Source of the DNA: CAVRTM01 sp963724015
GTDB taxonomy: Bacteria; Actinomycetota; Actinomycetes; Actinomycetales; Dermatophilaceae
Direction of reading: 5' to 3'
DNA: 64,000 bases
Assembly (NCBI GenBank): GCA_963724015.1
Contig: CAVRTM010000018.1
Location: forward strand, 62,001 to 126,000
The notes beneath the pieces were generated by a model. That model worked only from the letters and a program-made list of their open reading frames with translations, had not been told where the DNA came from and searched no databases. Each line of letters opens with the position of its first letter. Within the stretch, counting starts at the first letter, position 1. Positions 49,458 to 58,271 of this stretch are shown here, piece after piece. A program made the position numbers and the translations under genes.

Positions 49458-49792
49458 GCGCTTCTGCCGTGACCACCCACGTCCTCGACACGGCGCGGGG
49501 AACACCCGCGGCTGGTGTGCCGGTGCGCCTGTCCCGCCTCGACGCGGACGTCAGCACAGTGGTCGGTGCCGGTGAGACCGACGAGGACGGCCGTTGCACC
49601 GGTCTGGCCGCGCCGGAGCTGGAGCCCGGCACCTACCGGCTGCACTTCGACACCGCGGCGTACTTCGAGCGCACCGGACAGCAAGGCTTCTTTCCGGAAG
49701 TGTCGATCACGTTCCTGCTGGGCGACACCGGCCACTTCCACGTGCCGCTGCTGTTGTCACCCTTCGCCTACTCCACCTACCGCGGGAGCTGA
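49454..49792 (+). CDS. uraH: 5-hydroxyisourate hydrolase (transthyretin-like)
   Basis: Opens 5-hydroxyisourate to OHCU, second step of urate breakdown. 112 residues. VTTHVLDTARGTPAAGVPVR holds the conserved N-terminal His and the HVLDxxxGxPA signature. FPEVSITFLLGDTGHFHVPL has the second His. The C-terminal tetrapeptide YRGS, the hallmark distinguishing the hydrolase from transthyretin, is intact. It lies between uraD and uricase, with a 4-bp overlap before and 2 bp after. Confidence 0.95.
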   Translation: MSASAVTTHVLDTARGTPAAGVPVRLSRLDADVSTVVGAGETDEDGRCTGLAAPELEPGTYRLHFDTAAYFERTGQQGFFPEVSITFLLGDTGHFHVPLLLSPFAYSTYRGS

Positions 49793-49794
49793 CC

Positions 49795-50700
49795 ATGGGA
49801 CTCGTCCTCGGACCGAACCAGTACGGCAAGGCCGAGAGCCGCGTCGTGCGCATCTACCGCGACACCGCGCGGCACGAGATCCGCGACGTCACCGTCTCCA
49901 CCGCCCTGCGGGGCGACTTCGCCGACGCGCACCTGGTCGGTGACCAGAGCAAGGTCCTGCCGACCGACAGCCAGAAGAACACCTGCTTCGCGTACGCCAA
50001 GGAGAAGGGGATCGGCGAGGTCGAGGACTACGCGCTGGGCCTGGCCCGGCACTTCGTCGACGACGTCGCCAGCGTGTCCGGGGCCCGGGTCGCGGTGGAC
50101 GAACTGGCTTGGGAGCGCATCCCGGTCGACGGGCGAGGGCACGACCACTCGTGGGTGCGCAGGGGCCAGGAGGTGCGCACGACCGTCGTGACCGTCGAGG
50201 GCGCCGGCGAGGAGCAGCGGGCCTGGGTCGTCTCCGGGCTGAAGGACCTCACCCTGCTGAAGTCGACCGGCTCGGAGTTCTTCGGCTTCCTCAAGGACGA
50301 GTACACGACGTTGCCCGAGACGCACGACCGGGTGATGGCCACCTCCCTGGTGGCGCGCTGGCGCTACGGCCGGCTCGACGTCGACTGGGGCAAGACGTAC
50401 GACGACGTGCGGGCGACCCTGCTGCGGACGTTCGCGACGGTGCACTCCCTCGCCCTGCAGCAGACGCTGTGGGAGATGGGCCAGGCCGTGCTCGCGGCCC
50501 ATCCGGAGATCGCGGAGATCCGCTTCTCGGCGCCCAACAAGCACCACTTCCTGGTCGACCTCGAGCCGTTCGGCCTGGGCAACCCGGGCGAGGTGTTCAT
50601 CGCCGCCGACCGTCCCTACGGCCTGATCGAGTGCAGTGTCGGCCGCGACGACGCCCCGGACGCCGGCCTGGCCTGGTACACCATCCCGGGGTTCACCTGA
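49795..50700 (+). CDS. Urate oxidase (uricase)
   Basis: Cofactor-free oxidase turning urate, O2 and water into 5-hydroxyisourate and H2O2. 301 residues, ATG 49795. The charge-relay Lys is in GPNQYGKAESRVVRIYRD, the Thr in KVLPTDSQKNTCFAYAKEKG, and the His in FSAPNKHHFLVDLEPFG. Substrate loops include LLKSTGSEFFGFLKDEYTTL. The C-terminus WYTIPGFT is not a peroxisomal signal, as expected in bacteria. It completes the permease-uraD-uraH-uricase operon; the H2O2 produced would be handled by a catalase such as KatG. Confidence 0.95.
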   Translation: MGLVLGPNQYGKAESRVVRIYRDTARHEIRDVTVSTALRGDFADAHLVGDQSKVLPTDSQKNTCFAYAKEKGIGEVEDYALGLARHFVDDVASVSGARVAVDELAWERIPVDGRGHDHSWVRRGQEVRTTVVTVEGAGEEQRAWVVSGLKDLTLLKSTGSEFFGFLKDEYTTLPETHDRVMATSLVARWRYGRLDVDWGKTYDDVRATLLRTFATVHSLALQQTLWEMGQAVLAAHPEIAEIRFSAPNKHHFLVDLEPFGLGNPGEVFIAADRPYGLIECSVGRDDAPDAGLAWYTIPGFT

Positions 50701-50823
50701 GCCGCCCGGCCCGCGGGGGAGAGGAGGGCGGAGCCGGCGACCAGCCGGGGCTCTGGTCCTCGGCGCTCCTGGCCGTCACGATGGTGAGGCAGGGACCGAA
50801 CATCCACCGTCAAGGAGCTTGTC

Positions 50824-51222
50824 ATGCCCGGTTTCCCCGCCATAGCCCACGTCGCAGTGACCGTGACCCACCTGGAGCGCAGCACCAGCTGGTACACGGC
50901 GCTGTTCGGCTCCCCACCCGTCCTTGACGAGGACGACCCGATCGGCGGCTTCCACCACACGGTGTTCGCCCTTGACGGCGGCCAGCTGTTCGGCCTGCAC
51001 ACCCATCCCGAGGGGCTCCGTGACGCGTTCGACGAGCACCGCACCGGGCTGGACCACGTGTCGTTCGGGTGCCCCGACCGAGCCGCGCTCGAGTCGTGGA
51101 TCCCGCGCCTGGACGAGCTGGGCGTCAAGCACGGTGGCATCGTCGACGCCCCGTACGGCTCCGGCCTGTCCTTCCGGGACCCGGACGGCATCGCGCTCGA
51201 GCTCTTCGCACCGCCCGCCTGA
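50824..51222 (+). CDS. VOC/glyoxalase-superfamily protein
   Basis: Intact 132-residue single-domain VOC protein, ATG 50824 with AAGGAG upstream. Order of units: IAHVAVTVTHLERSTSWYTA (N-terminal His), GFHHTVFALDGGQLFGLHTH, GLDHVSFGCPDRAALESWI (second His), and GSGLSFRDPDGIALELFAPP (terminal Glu). The His/His/Glu set is consistent with a metal site. It is 123 bp behind uricase, possibly in the same transcript; a link to purine breakdown is only positional. Confidence 0.85.
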   Translation: MPGFPAIAHVAVTVTHLERSTSWYTALFGSPPVLDEDDPIGGFHHTVFALDGGQLFGLHTHPEGLRDAFDEHRTGLDHVSFGCPDRAALESWIPRLDELGVKHGGIVDAPYGSGLSFRDPDGIALELFAPPA

Positions 51223-51235
51223 CCAGGCCGTTCCC

Positions 51236-51269
51236 CGGTCGGGAAGCGGTCGCGCCCGCTTCCCGACCG
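51236..51269. terminator. Bidirectional hairpin between the VOC gene and pucR
   Basis: CGGTCGGGAAGCGG pairs perfectly (14 bp) with CCGCTTCCCGACCG around the loop TCGCGC. It lies 13 bp past the VOC stop and 9 bp before the stop of the convergent regulator, so it can end both transcripts. Confidence 0.8.
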
Positions 51270-51278
51270 CCGGTCCCG

Positions 51279-52832
51279 TCAGAGGGACCGCAGGGCGAGG
51301 AAGATGTCCACACGGTCCTCCAGCCGGGACAGGTCGCGACCGGTCAGCTCCTCCACGCGGGCGATCCGGTAGCGCACCGTGTTGACGTGCAGGTGCAGCG
51401 TCTCGGCCGCGCGGCTCCACGAACCCGAGCAGTCCAGGAACGCCTCGAGCGTCGCGCGCAGACCGGCACCGTGGCGCGCGTCGTACTCCAGCACCGGTCC
51501 CAGGACGCGGGAGGCGAACGTGCGCCGCACGTCGTCCGGCACCGTGGCCAGCAGCAGGACGTACGACGTGACCTCCAGCCCGGTCACGACGCTGACCCGG
51601 TCGGTCCGCAGCTCGGCCAGCCGGCGGGCGTGCCGCGCCTCCTCCAGCGCGCCGGAGAGCGCGGCCGGGTCCGACGGCTCGCTGATGCCGACGGTCAGCC
51701 GCGCCTGGCCGAGGGCCGGCGCCAGCCGGGCGAGCCCCGTGCGCAGGACGTCGGCGAACGCCGGGTCGGCGGTGCAGAGCAGGGCCACGGCCCGGCCGTC
51801 GCCGGTGGTGCCCACGACCGGTGCGCCGAGCTGGGCCGCGGCGTCGTCGAGCACCGACCGGGACACCTCCGCCAGGTCCGGCCGCCCGGGGAACTCCGCC
51901 ACGGCGACCGCCAGGCGCGCGTCACCGCTCACCCCCGCCTGACGCAGCCGCACCTGTGTCTCGGGCTGGCCGCCGGCGCCGCGCTCGACCAGGCCGACGG
52001 CCTCGTCGGCGATGTGCCGGCTGGCCCGCAGCCCCTCGTCCCGACGGGCGCGGTCGAGCGCGGCGATGACCGCGAGCTGGCCGACGGCGTCGGCGACGTC
52101 GGGCTCCCAGGTGGACCAGATGCCCTCGACCACGACGAACCACGAGGTCATCCGCTGGCCGAGCGCCGGACCCACCGGAAACACGGAGTACGGCGCGCCG
52201 CTTCCGGCCGCGTCGGCCCCGACGACGGCCGGCAACCGGTCGGCGGTGAGGAAGGCACGGATGACCCGGTCCAGGTCCTCCGGCGGGAGCGCCCGCGGTC
52301 CGCGGACGACCGCACGACCGGTGGCCGTGACGACCCGGCAGGTCAGGCCGGTCTCCGCGCAGACGAGGGCGACCACCTCGTCCAGGCTGCGGCCCTCGGC
52401 GACCGCCTGCAGCAGCTGGCGCTGGCGGTCGAGGGTGGCGGCGAGCTGCGCCCCGCGCCACGCGGTGACCCGGCCGACGACGAACTCGGTGAGGGCCGAG
52501 AAGGACACGTGCTCGGGCACCGACAGCAGCGGCAGGTCGTGTCGGCGGCAGGCCTCGACCACGTCCGGTGGCACGCCGTGGAACATCGCCTCGCCGGCGG
52601 CGAGGGCCACCGCTCCGGCGGTGGCGCAGGCGGCCACGAACCGCTCCGAGTCCTGCGGGGCGCGGCGCCAGACCAGGCCGCTGACGACCAGCTCACCGCC
52701 GGAGAGGTAGCGCCCGGGGTCGGGCAGGTCGGTGGAGTAGACCCAGCGCACCGGCCGGTCCAGCGCCCGCGCGTCGCCGTGGTGCAGCCGCAGGTCGAGC
52801 TCGGGTGCACCGAGCAGCTCCCGCAGCATCAT
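51279..52832 (-). CDS. pucR: PucR-family transcriptional regulator of purine catabolism
   Basis: A 517-residue regulator. The start at ATG 52832 (MMLRELLGAPELDLRLHHGD) opens the N-terminal PucR sensor domain (VRWVYSTDLPDPGRYLSGGE; LVVSGLVWRRAPQDSERFVA). The middle has a GGDEF-like CdaR segment (ARLAVAVAEFPGRPDLAEVS). The C-terminal helix-turn-helix is LEAFLDCSGSWSRAAETLHL and HVNTVRYRIARVEELTG. PucR senses purine-derived effectors and activates urate and xanthine genes in Bacillus. Here it is divergent from the xanthine dehydrogenase operon and beside the uricase operon. The open frame extends upstream to 53387, but that part is antisense to xdh. Confidence 0.9.
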   Translation of the reverse strand: MMLRELLGAPELDLRLHHGDARALDRPVRWVYSTDLPDPGRYLSGGELVVSGLVWRRAPQDSERFVAACATAGAVALAAGEAMFHGVPPDVVEACRRHDLPLLSVPEHVSFSALTEFVVGRVTAWRGAQLAATLDRQRQLLQAVAEGRSLDEVVALVCAETGLTCRVVTATGRAVVRGPRALPPEDLDRVIRAFLTADRLPAVVGADAAGSGAPYSVFPVGPALGQRMTSWFVVVEGIWSTWEPDVADAVGQLAVIAALDRARRDEGLRASRHIADEAVGLVERGAGGQPETQVRLRQAGVSGDARLAVAVAEFPGRPDLAEVSRSVLDDAAAQLGAPVVGTTGDGRAVALLCTADPAFADVLRTGLARLAPALGQARLTVGISEPSDPAALSGALEEARHARRLAELRTDRVSVVTGLEVTSYVLLLATVPDDVRRTFASRVLGPVLEYDARHGAGLRATLEAFLDCSGSWSRAAETLHLHVNTVRYRIARVEELTGRDLSRLEDRVDIFLALRSL

Positions 52833-52980
52833 TGGAGAAACGTACAACCGGGGCCTGCTGTCGGTGCTGACTTTCGTCGCGGGGGGCCTAGGCCCAGGCC
52901 CGGCGCCGGACTTGACTACGAGCCAGCGCACGACGACCCATCCCTGACGTACGGGTGGGACCAGCGAGCCCAGGAGCCCC
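52833..52980. promoter_or_regulatory. pucR-xdh divergent control region with 12-bp palindrome
   Basis: The 148 bp between pucR and the xanthine dehydrogenase operon. It contains the perfect palindrome GGGCCTAGGCCC (52884-52895) and a -35-like TTGACT (52912-52917) directed at xdh. PucR or a purine-responsive factor may bind here; this is inferred from location. Confidence 0.45.
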
Positions 52981-53850
52981 ATGGACTTCCTCCAGCCGAC
53001 CACGTGGGACGAGGCGCTCACCGCGCGGGCCGAGCATCCCGACGCCGTGCCGCTGTGCGGTGGCACCGACGTCATGGTCGAGCTCAACTTCGACCGGCGG
53101 CGTCCCGCGGCGCTGCTCGACCTGGGCCGGGTGGCGGAGCTGGGTGAGTGGGCTCCGGAGGACGGCCACGTCCGCCTGGGCGCCGCCGTGACGTACAGCC
53201 GGGTCATCACCGAGCTCGGGGACCGGCTGCCGGGCCTCGCGATGGCCGCGCGCACCGTGGGCTCGCCCCAGATCCGCAACCGCGGGACGGTCGGGGGCAA
53301 CCTGGGCGCCGCCTCGCCGGCCGGGGACGCGCACCCGCCGCTGCTGGCGGCCGGCACCCGGGTGGAGGTCACCTCGGTGCGCGGCACGCGGGTGATCCCG
53401 GTCGAGGACTTCTACACCGGCGTCAAGCGCAACGCCCTGGCGCCGGACGAGCTGATCCGAGCCGTGCTGGTCACACCGCCGAGCGGCCCGCAGCAGTTCA
53501 GCAAGATCGGCACCCGCAACGCCATGGTCATCTCGGTCGCGGCGTTCGCCCTCGCGCTGCACCCCGACCGCAAGGCGGTAGGGACCGGCATCGGCTCCGC
53601 GGCCCCGACACCGCGCCGGGCGCGCGCCGCCGAGGAGCACCTCGCGGCCGCGCTGGAGGAGCGGGGCCTGTGGGAGTCCCGCGGTCCGCTGCCGCCCGGC
53701 CTCGCCGTGGAGTTCGGCGAGCTGGTGCGCTCCGCCGCCTCGCCGATCGACGACGTCCGCGGCAGCGCGGCATACCGGCTGCACTCGCTCTCGGTGATGG
53801 CCCGGCGAGCGGCCACGTGGGCCTGGGACGACTACCGGAAGGCGGCCTGA
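52981..53850 (+). CDS. Xanthine dehydrogenase FAD-binding subunit
   Basis: Passes electrons from the Fe-S centres to FAD and on to NAD+. 289 residues, ATG 52981 after GGAG. The FAD-binding motifs are AVPLCGGTDVMVELNF, TVGSPQIRNRGTVGGNLG and AASPAGDAHPPLLAAG, followed by the CO_deh_flav_C part (FSKIGTRNAMVISVAAFALA). It is the first gene of a tight operon; the Fe-S subunit starts one base after its stop. Separate FAD, Fe-S and Mo subunits are typical of bacterial xanthine dehydrogenases. Confidence 0.92.
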   Translation: MDFLQPTTWDEALTARAEHPDAVPLCGGTDVMVELNFDRRRPAALLDLGRVAELGEWAPEDGHVRLGAAVTYSRVITELGDRLPGLAMAARTVGSPQIRNRGTVGGNLGAASPAGDAHPPLLAAGTRVEVTSVRGTRVIPVEDFYTGVKRNALAPDELIRAVLVTPPSGPQQFSKIGTRNAMVISVAAFALALHPDRKAVGTGIGSAAPTPRRARAAEEHLAAALEERGLWESRGPLPPGLAVEFGELVRSAASPIDDVRGSAAYRLHSLSVMARRAATWAWDDYRKAA

Positions 53851-53851
53851 C

Positions 53852-54328
53852 ATGCGCGTCACCACCACGGTCAACGGCGAGCGCCGCACGGCCGACGACG
53901 TCTGGGAGGGGGAGAGCCTGCTCTACGTCCTGCGCGAGCGGATGGGCCTGCCCGGCTCCAAGAACGCCTGTGAGCAGGGCGAGTGCGGCTCGTGCACCGT
54001 CTACCTGGACGGGTTGCCGGTCTGCGCCTGCCTGGTCGCGGCCGGCCAGGTCGAGGGCCGCGAGATCGGCACCGTCGAGGGCCTCTCCGACGGCACCGCG
54101 CTGCACCCCATCCAGCAGGCGTTCGTCGAGGCGGGCGCCGTGCAGTGCGGCTTCTGCACCCCCGGCCTGCTGGTGCAGACCCACGACCTGCTGGCGCGTG
54201 AGCCGCGGCCGACCGACCCCGAGATCCGGGAGGCTCTCGCCGGCAACCTGTGCCGCTGCACCGGCTACGAGAAGATCCTGGACGCCGTGCGCCTGGCCGC
54301 CGGGCGCCTGGCCGGGACGACCCCATGA
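53852..54328 (+). CDS. Xanthine dehydrogenase 2Fe-2S subunit
   Basis: A 158-residue electron-transfer subunit with two [2Fe-2S] clusters. The plant-type cluster is held by NACEQGECGSCTVYLDG plus a Cys in LPVCACLVAAG. The second cluster is held by GAVQCGFCTPGLLVQTHDL and GNLCRCTGYEKILDAVRLAA. Full length and intact. Its stop overlaps the start of the deaminase gene (ATGA), showing translational coupling. Confidence 0.95.
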   Translation: MRVTTTVNGERRTADDVWEGESLLYVLRERMGLPGSKNACEQGECGSCTVYLDGLPVCACLVAAGQVEGREIGTVEGLSDGTALHPIQQAFVEAGAVQCGFCTPGLLVQTHDLLAREPRPTDPEIREALAGNLCRCTGYEKILDAVRLAAGRLAGTTP

Positions 54329-55689
54329 GCACCACGGTGATCGACGGCGCCCACGTCGTCACGATGAACGCCGGCCGCGAGGAGCACCCCGGTGGCCACG
54401 TGGTGGTGGAGGGCAACCGGATCACCGCGGTGGGCCCCGGCCCGGCGTCCGAGGCCGTCCGTACCGGCGCCGACCGGGTCGTCGACGGCGGCGGCTGCCT
54501 GCTCACGCCCGGGCTGGTCAACACCCACCACCACCTCTACCAGTGGGTGACGCGCGGACTGGCCGTCGACGAGACGCTGTTCGGCTGGCTCACGATGCTC
54601 TACCCGGTGTGGGCCCGCATCGACGAGCACGCCGTCAACGTCGCCGCCCGCGGTGGTCTGGCCTGGCTGGCCCGCACCGGCTGCACGACGAGCACCGACC
54701 ACCACTACGTGTTCCCCCGCGACGGCGGGGACCTGCTGGCCGCCGAGATCGAGGCCGCGCGCTCGGTGGGCCTGCGCTTCCACCCCACCCGCGGCTCGAT
54801 GGACCTGGGGGAGCGCGACGGCGGCCTCCCACCCGACCACGTGGTCGAGGACCTCGACGCGGTGCTGCTGGCCACCGAGGCGGCCATCGACCGCTGGCAC
54901 GACCCGTCGCCGGGCTCCATGCTCCGGATCGCCGTCGCGCCCTGCTCGCCGTTCTCGGTGACTCCCGACCTGCTGCGCGAGGCGGCGGCGCTCGCGCGCC
55001 GGCGGGACGTGCTGCTGCACACCCACCTCGCGGAGACGCTCGACGAGGAGAAGTTCTGCCGCGAGCGCTTCGGCTGCTCACCGGTGGACTACATGGAGAG
55101 CCTCGGCTGGCTGGGCGCCGACGTCTGGTTCGCCCACGCGGTGCACCTCGACGACGACGCGGTGACGAAGATCGGGGCCACCGGCACCGGTGTGGCGCAC
55201 TGCCCCTCATCCAACGGCCGCCTCGGGTCGGGCATCGCACGCGCCCGTGACCTGCGCGACGCCGGAGCCCGGGTCGGGCTCGGCGTCGACGGCGCCGCCA
55301 GCAACGAGTCGGCCAGCATGCTCGAGGAGGTCCGGGGCGCGCTGCTGTTCGCCCGCGCCACGGGCGGTCCGCAGGCGCTCTCGGTCCGGGACGCCCTCGA
55401 GATGGCCACGCTCGGCGGTGCCGCGGTGCTCGGGCGCAGCGCCGACCTCGGCTCGGTGGAGGAGGGCAAGCTGGCCGACCTCGCGCTCTGGCGGCTGGAC
55501 ACCTTCGCCCACGCCGACATCGCCGACCCCGTCGCGGCCCTGGTGCTGGGTTCGCGGCCACCGCTGGAGCTGCTGCTGGTCGACGGCCGGCCGGTTGTCG
55601 AGCGCGACCGTGTCGTCACCGTCGACGAGCACGCCCTGGCCCGCGAGGCCGTGTCCGTCCACCAGACCCTCCTCTCCTGCGAGCGGTGA
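54325..55689 (+). CDS. 8-oxoguanine/guanine-type deaminase (amidohydrolase)
   Basis: Zn-dependent deaminase of the ATZ/TRZ-like amidohydrolase family, 454 residues, ATG 54325. Metal and active-site residues: LVNTHHHLYQWVTRGLAVDE (HxH), LLHTHLAETLDEEKFCRERF (His and Glu), WFAHAVHLDDDAV (His), HCPSSNGRLGSGIARARDL, and GLGVDGAASNESASMLEEVR (Asp). This residue pattern is that annotated as 8-oxoguanine deaminase, giving urate from 8-oxoguanine. Between xanthine dehydrogenase subunits it would feed deaminated purines into the pathway. Guanine, giving xanthine, is an alternative substrate. Confidence 0.85.
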   Translation: MSTTVIDGAHVVTMNAGREEHPGGHVVVEGNRITAVGPGPASEAVRTGADRVVDGGGCLLTPGLVNTHHHLYQWVTRGLAVDETLFGWLTMLYPVWARIDEHAVNVAARGGLAWLARTGCTTSTDHHYVFPRDGGDLLAAEIEAARSVGLRFHPTRGSMDLGERDGGLPPDHVVEDLDAVLLATEAAIDRWHDPSPGSMLRIAVAPCSPFSVTPDLLREAAALARRRDVLLHTHLAETLDEEKFCRERFGCSPVDYMESLGWLGADVWFAHAVHLDDDAVTKIGATGTGVAHCPSSNGRLGSGIARARDLRDAGARVGLGVDGAASNESASMLEEVRGALLFARATGGPQALSVRDALEMATLGGAAVLGRSADLGSVEEGKLADLALWRLDTFAHADIADPVAALVLGSRPPLELLLVDGRPVVERDRVVTVDEHALAREAVSVHQTLLSCER

Positions 55690-55693
55690 TCCC

Positions 55694-58087
55694 ATGACCA
55701 GTCCCTCCACCGCTGCAGCGGCTGCGACCTCGACGGCTCCGGCCTCGACGGCACCGACCTCGACTCCGGCGGTGACGGCCCCTGCGAAGCCCGCCACGGC
55801 TCCACCGACCACCGGCTCCCCGGTCAGCGGCGGCATCGGCGAGAGCCCCGTGCGGGCGGACGGCAACCTCAAGGTGACCGGCGAGTTCGCCTACTCCAGC
55901 GACCTGTTCATGGACGACATGATCTGGGGGGTGACGCTGCGCAGCCCGCACCCCCACGCCCGGATCCTGTCCGTCGACATCGGTCCCGCCCTCGCGACGC
56001 CCGGCGTCCACGCCGTCCTGACCGCCGACGACGTGCCCGGCCTCAACGCGGTCGGTCTCGAGCACCTCGACCAGCCGGTGCTGGCGGTCGACGTCGTGCG
56101 GTACCAGGGTGAGCCGGTCGCGCTGGTCGCGGCCGACCACCCCGAGACCGCCCGCCGGGCCGCCGCACGCATCGTCGTCAGCTACGAGCCGCTGGAGGGT
56201 GTCACCGAGGCACGTCGAGCCCTCGACCCTTCGGCGCCGCAGCTGCACGAGGGCGGCAACGTCGTGCGGCACCTGAAGATCCGCAAGGGGCTGGCCGACC
56301 CGGTCGCGCCGGTCGTGGTCTCGCTGGACTTCGAGGTCGGCATGCAGGACCAGGCCTTCCTCGGGCCGGAGTCCGGTCTGGCGGTCCCCGCCGAGGACGG
56401 AGGTGTCGACCTGTACGTCGCCACGCAGTGGCTGCACGTGGACCAGCGCCAGATCTGCTCCGCGCTCGACCTGCCCCCGGACAAGGTGCGGCTGACGCTC
56501 GCCGGTGTGGGTGGCGCGTTCGGTGGCCGTGAGGACCTGTCGATGCACGTGCACGCCTGCCTGCTGGCGATGCACACCGGCAAGCCGGTCAAGATGGTCT
56601 ACAACCGCGAGGAGTCGTTCTTCGGCCACGTCCACCGGCACCCGGCGACGATGCACTACGAGTTCGGCGCCGAGGAGGACGGCACGCTGGTCTACGGCCG
56701 GGCGGAGATCCTGTTCGACGGCGGTGCCTACGCCTCGAGCACGGCGGCGGTCGTGGGCAACGGCGGCACCCTCGGGCTGGGGCCGTACCGCCTGCCCAAC
56801 GTGCACGTCGACTGCTACGGCGTCTACACCAACAACCCGCCGTGCGGTGCGATGCGCGGGTTCGGCTGTGTCCAGGCCGCGTTCGCCCACGAGGCGTTGA
56901 TGGACGAGCTGGCCGACCGGGTGGGCGTCGGCCGCGTCGAGATCCGCCAGCGGAACGGCATGCGCGAGGGTGACGCCAACATCACCGGCCAGGTCATCGA
57001 CTCCGCCGCCCCGGTGGCCGAGCTGCTGCAGGTCGTGGCGGACATGCCGCTGCCGCCGGAACGCCACGAGGGGGCGGCGCCCGACCTGCTGTCGATGCCC
57101 GGCGGGGTGTCCAACACCACTCACGGGGAGGGCGTCGTCCGTGGCGTCGGCTACGCCGTGACCTACAAGAACGTCGGCTTCTCCGAGGGCTTCGACGACT
57201 ACTCCACCGCCCGGGTGCGGCTGGAGGTGACCGCCGGCGAGGCGGTGGCCACCGTGCACACCGCCGCCGCCGAGGTCGGCCAGGGGCTCATCACGGTCGA
57301 GCAGCAGATCTGCCGGACCGAGCTCGGCGTCGAGCGGGTCGTGCTGCACCCCAAGGACACCCGCGTCGGGTCGGGTGGCTCGACGTCCGCGTCACGGCAG
57401 ACCTACGTCACCGGTGGCGCGGTCAAGGCCGCCTGCGAGGCCGTCCGGTCCCGCGTCCTGGACCTCGCGGCTGCCCAGCTGGGGCGCCCGGCGCCGTCGC
57501 TGCGGCTGGACGCCGGCAAGGTCGTGGCCGACACCGGCGAGGTGGTGATGGGTCTGGCGGACCTGCTCGGCGCGGGCGCGGTGGACGAGACGGTCGAGTG
57601 GCGGCACCGCCCGACGGAGCCGATCGACCCCGAGACCGGTCAGGGCAACGCCCATGTGCAGTACGCCTTCTCGGCGCACCGGGCGGTCGTGGACGTCGAC
57701 GTCGACCTGGGGCTGGTCAAGGTGGTGGCCCTGGACACCGCACAGGATGTCGGGCGGGCGATCAACCCCCAGGCCGTGGTCGGGCAGATCCAGGGGGGCA
57801 GCACCCAGGGCATGGGCCTGGCGCTGATGGAGGAGGTCGTCGTCCGGAACGGCGTCATCCAGAACCCGTCCTTCACCGACTACCTCATCCCCACCATCCT
57901 GGACACGCCGCCGATGAAGGTCGCGGTGCTCGAGTACGCCGACCCGCACGCGCCGTACGGCGTCCGGGGTGTCGGGGAGCCGCCCACCATCTCCTCCGGG
58001 CCGGCCGTGGCGGCAGCGATCCGCCAGGCGTGCGGTGTGCCGCTGCGGCGGGTGCCGATCCGCCCGGAACACATCACCGGGACCTGA
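55694..58087 (+). CDS. Xanthine dehydrogenase molybdopterin-binding subunit
   Basis: Catalytic subunit oxidising hypoxanthine/xanthine to urate at a Mo centre. 797 residues, ATG 55694. The first 45 residues are an unusual Thr/Ala/Pro/Ser-rich tail (TSTAPASTAPTSTPAVTAPA) before the domain starts at GGIGESPVRADGNLKVTGEF. Mo-cofactor motifs: AGVGGAFGGREDLSMHVHAC, NNPPCGAMRGFGCVQAAFAH with the substrate-binding Arg, AAEVGQGLITVEQQI, and GSGGSTSASRQTYVTGGAV. The catalytic Glu is in YGVRGVGEPPTISSGPAVAA. It ends the operon at 58087, before a hairpin. Maturation genes (XdhC-like) are not in the window. Confidence 0.93.
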   Translation: MTSPSTAAAAATSTAPASTAPTSTPAVTAPAKPATAPPTTGSPVSGGIGESPVRADGNLKVTGEFAYSSDLFMDDMIWGVTLRSPHPHARILSVDIGPALATPGVHAVLTADDVPGLNAVGLEHLDQPVLAVDVVRYQGEPVALVAADHPETARRAAARIVVSYEPLEGVTEARRALDPSAPQLHEGGNVVRHLKIRKGLADPVAPVVVSLDFEVGMQDQAFLGPESGLAVPAEDGGVDLYVATQWLHVDQRQICSALDLPPDKVRLTLAGVGGAFGGREDLSMHVHACLLAMHTGKPVKMVYNREESFFGHVHRHPATMHYEFGAEEDGTLVYGRAEILFDGGAYASSTAAVVGNGGTLGLGPYRLPNVHVDCYGVYTNNPPCGAMRGFGCVQAAFAHEALMDELADRVGVGRVEIRQRNGMREGDANITGQVIDSAAPVAELLQVVADMPLPPERHEGAAPDLLSMPGGVSNTTHGEGVVRGVGYAVTYKNVGFSEGFDDYSTARVRLEVTAGEAVATVHTAAAEVGQGLITVEQQICRTELGVERVVLHPKDTRVGSGGSTSASRQTYVTGGAVKAACEAVRSRVLDLAAAQLGRPAPSLRLDAGKVVADTGEVVMGLADLLGAGAVDETVEWRHRPTEPIDPETGQGNAHVQYAFSAHRAVVDVDVDLGLVKVVALDTAQDVGRAINPQAVVGQIQGGSTQGMGLALMEEVVVRNGVIQNPSFTDYLIPTILDTPPMKVAVLEYADPHAPYGVRGVGEPPTISSGPAVAAAIRQACGVPLRRVPIRPEHITGT

Positions 58088-58106
58088 CTGCCGGCGTCGG
58101 GCCGCA

Positions 58107-58132
58107 GCCCTGCCACCGCTCGGTGGCAGGGC
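58107..58132 (+). terminator. Hairpin terminator after the xanthine dehydrogenase operon
   Basis: GCCCTGCCACC pairs perfectly with GGTGGCAGGGC around the loop GCTC, 20 bp after the stop. There is no T-tract. Confidence 0.75.
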
Positions 58133-58201
58133 CGCTGACCTGCGGCGACGTCGTCCCGCCCGGCCCGGCGGAACTCCGTGCAGCAGCCTTTCCGGACCCC
58201 C

Positions 58202-58229
58202 TTGCCTGACGGCGCTGAAGTGATAGCGT
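58202..58229 (+). promoter_or_regulatory. Probable cspA promoter
   Basis: TTGCCT (58202-58207) and TAGCGT (58224-58229) are separated by 16 bp and lie in an AT-richer stretch. They would start a leader of about 160 nt before the cspA ATG. This is a weak match to the actinobacterial housekeeping consensus. Confidence 0.45.
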
Positions 58230-58271
58230 GATGCCCGGTTGCAGTTGCAGTTCCTCGCAGGTCGAAGAAGC

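Noticed and set aside
52833..53387. N-terminal extension of PucR to a 702-codon frame
   Set aside because: The extension is antisense to the xanthine dehydrogenase FAD subunit. The PucR domain begins exactly at the ATG at 52832.
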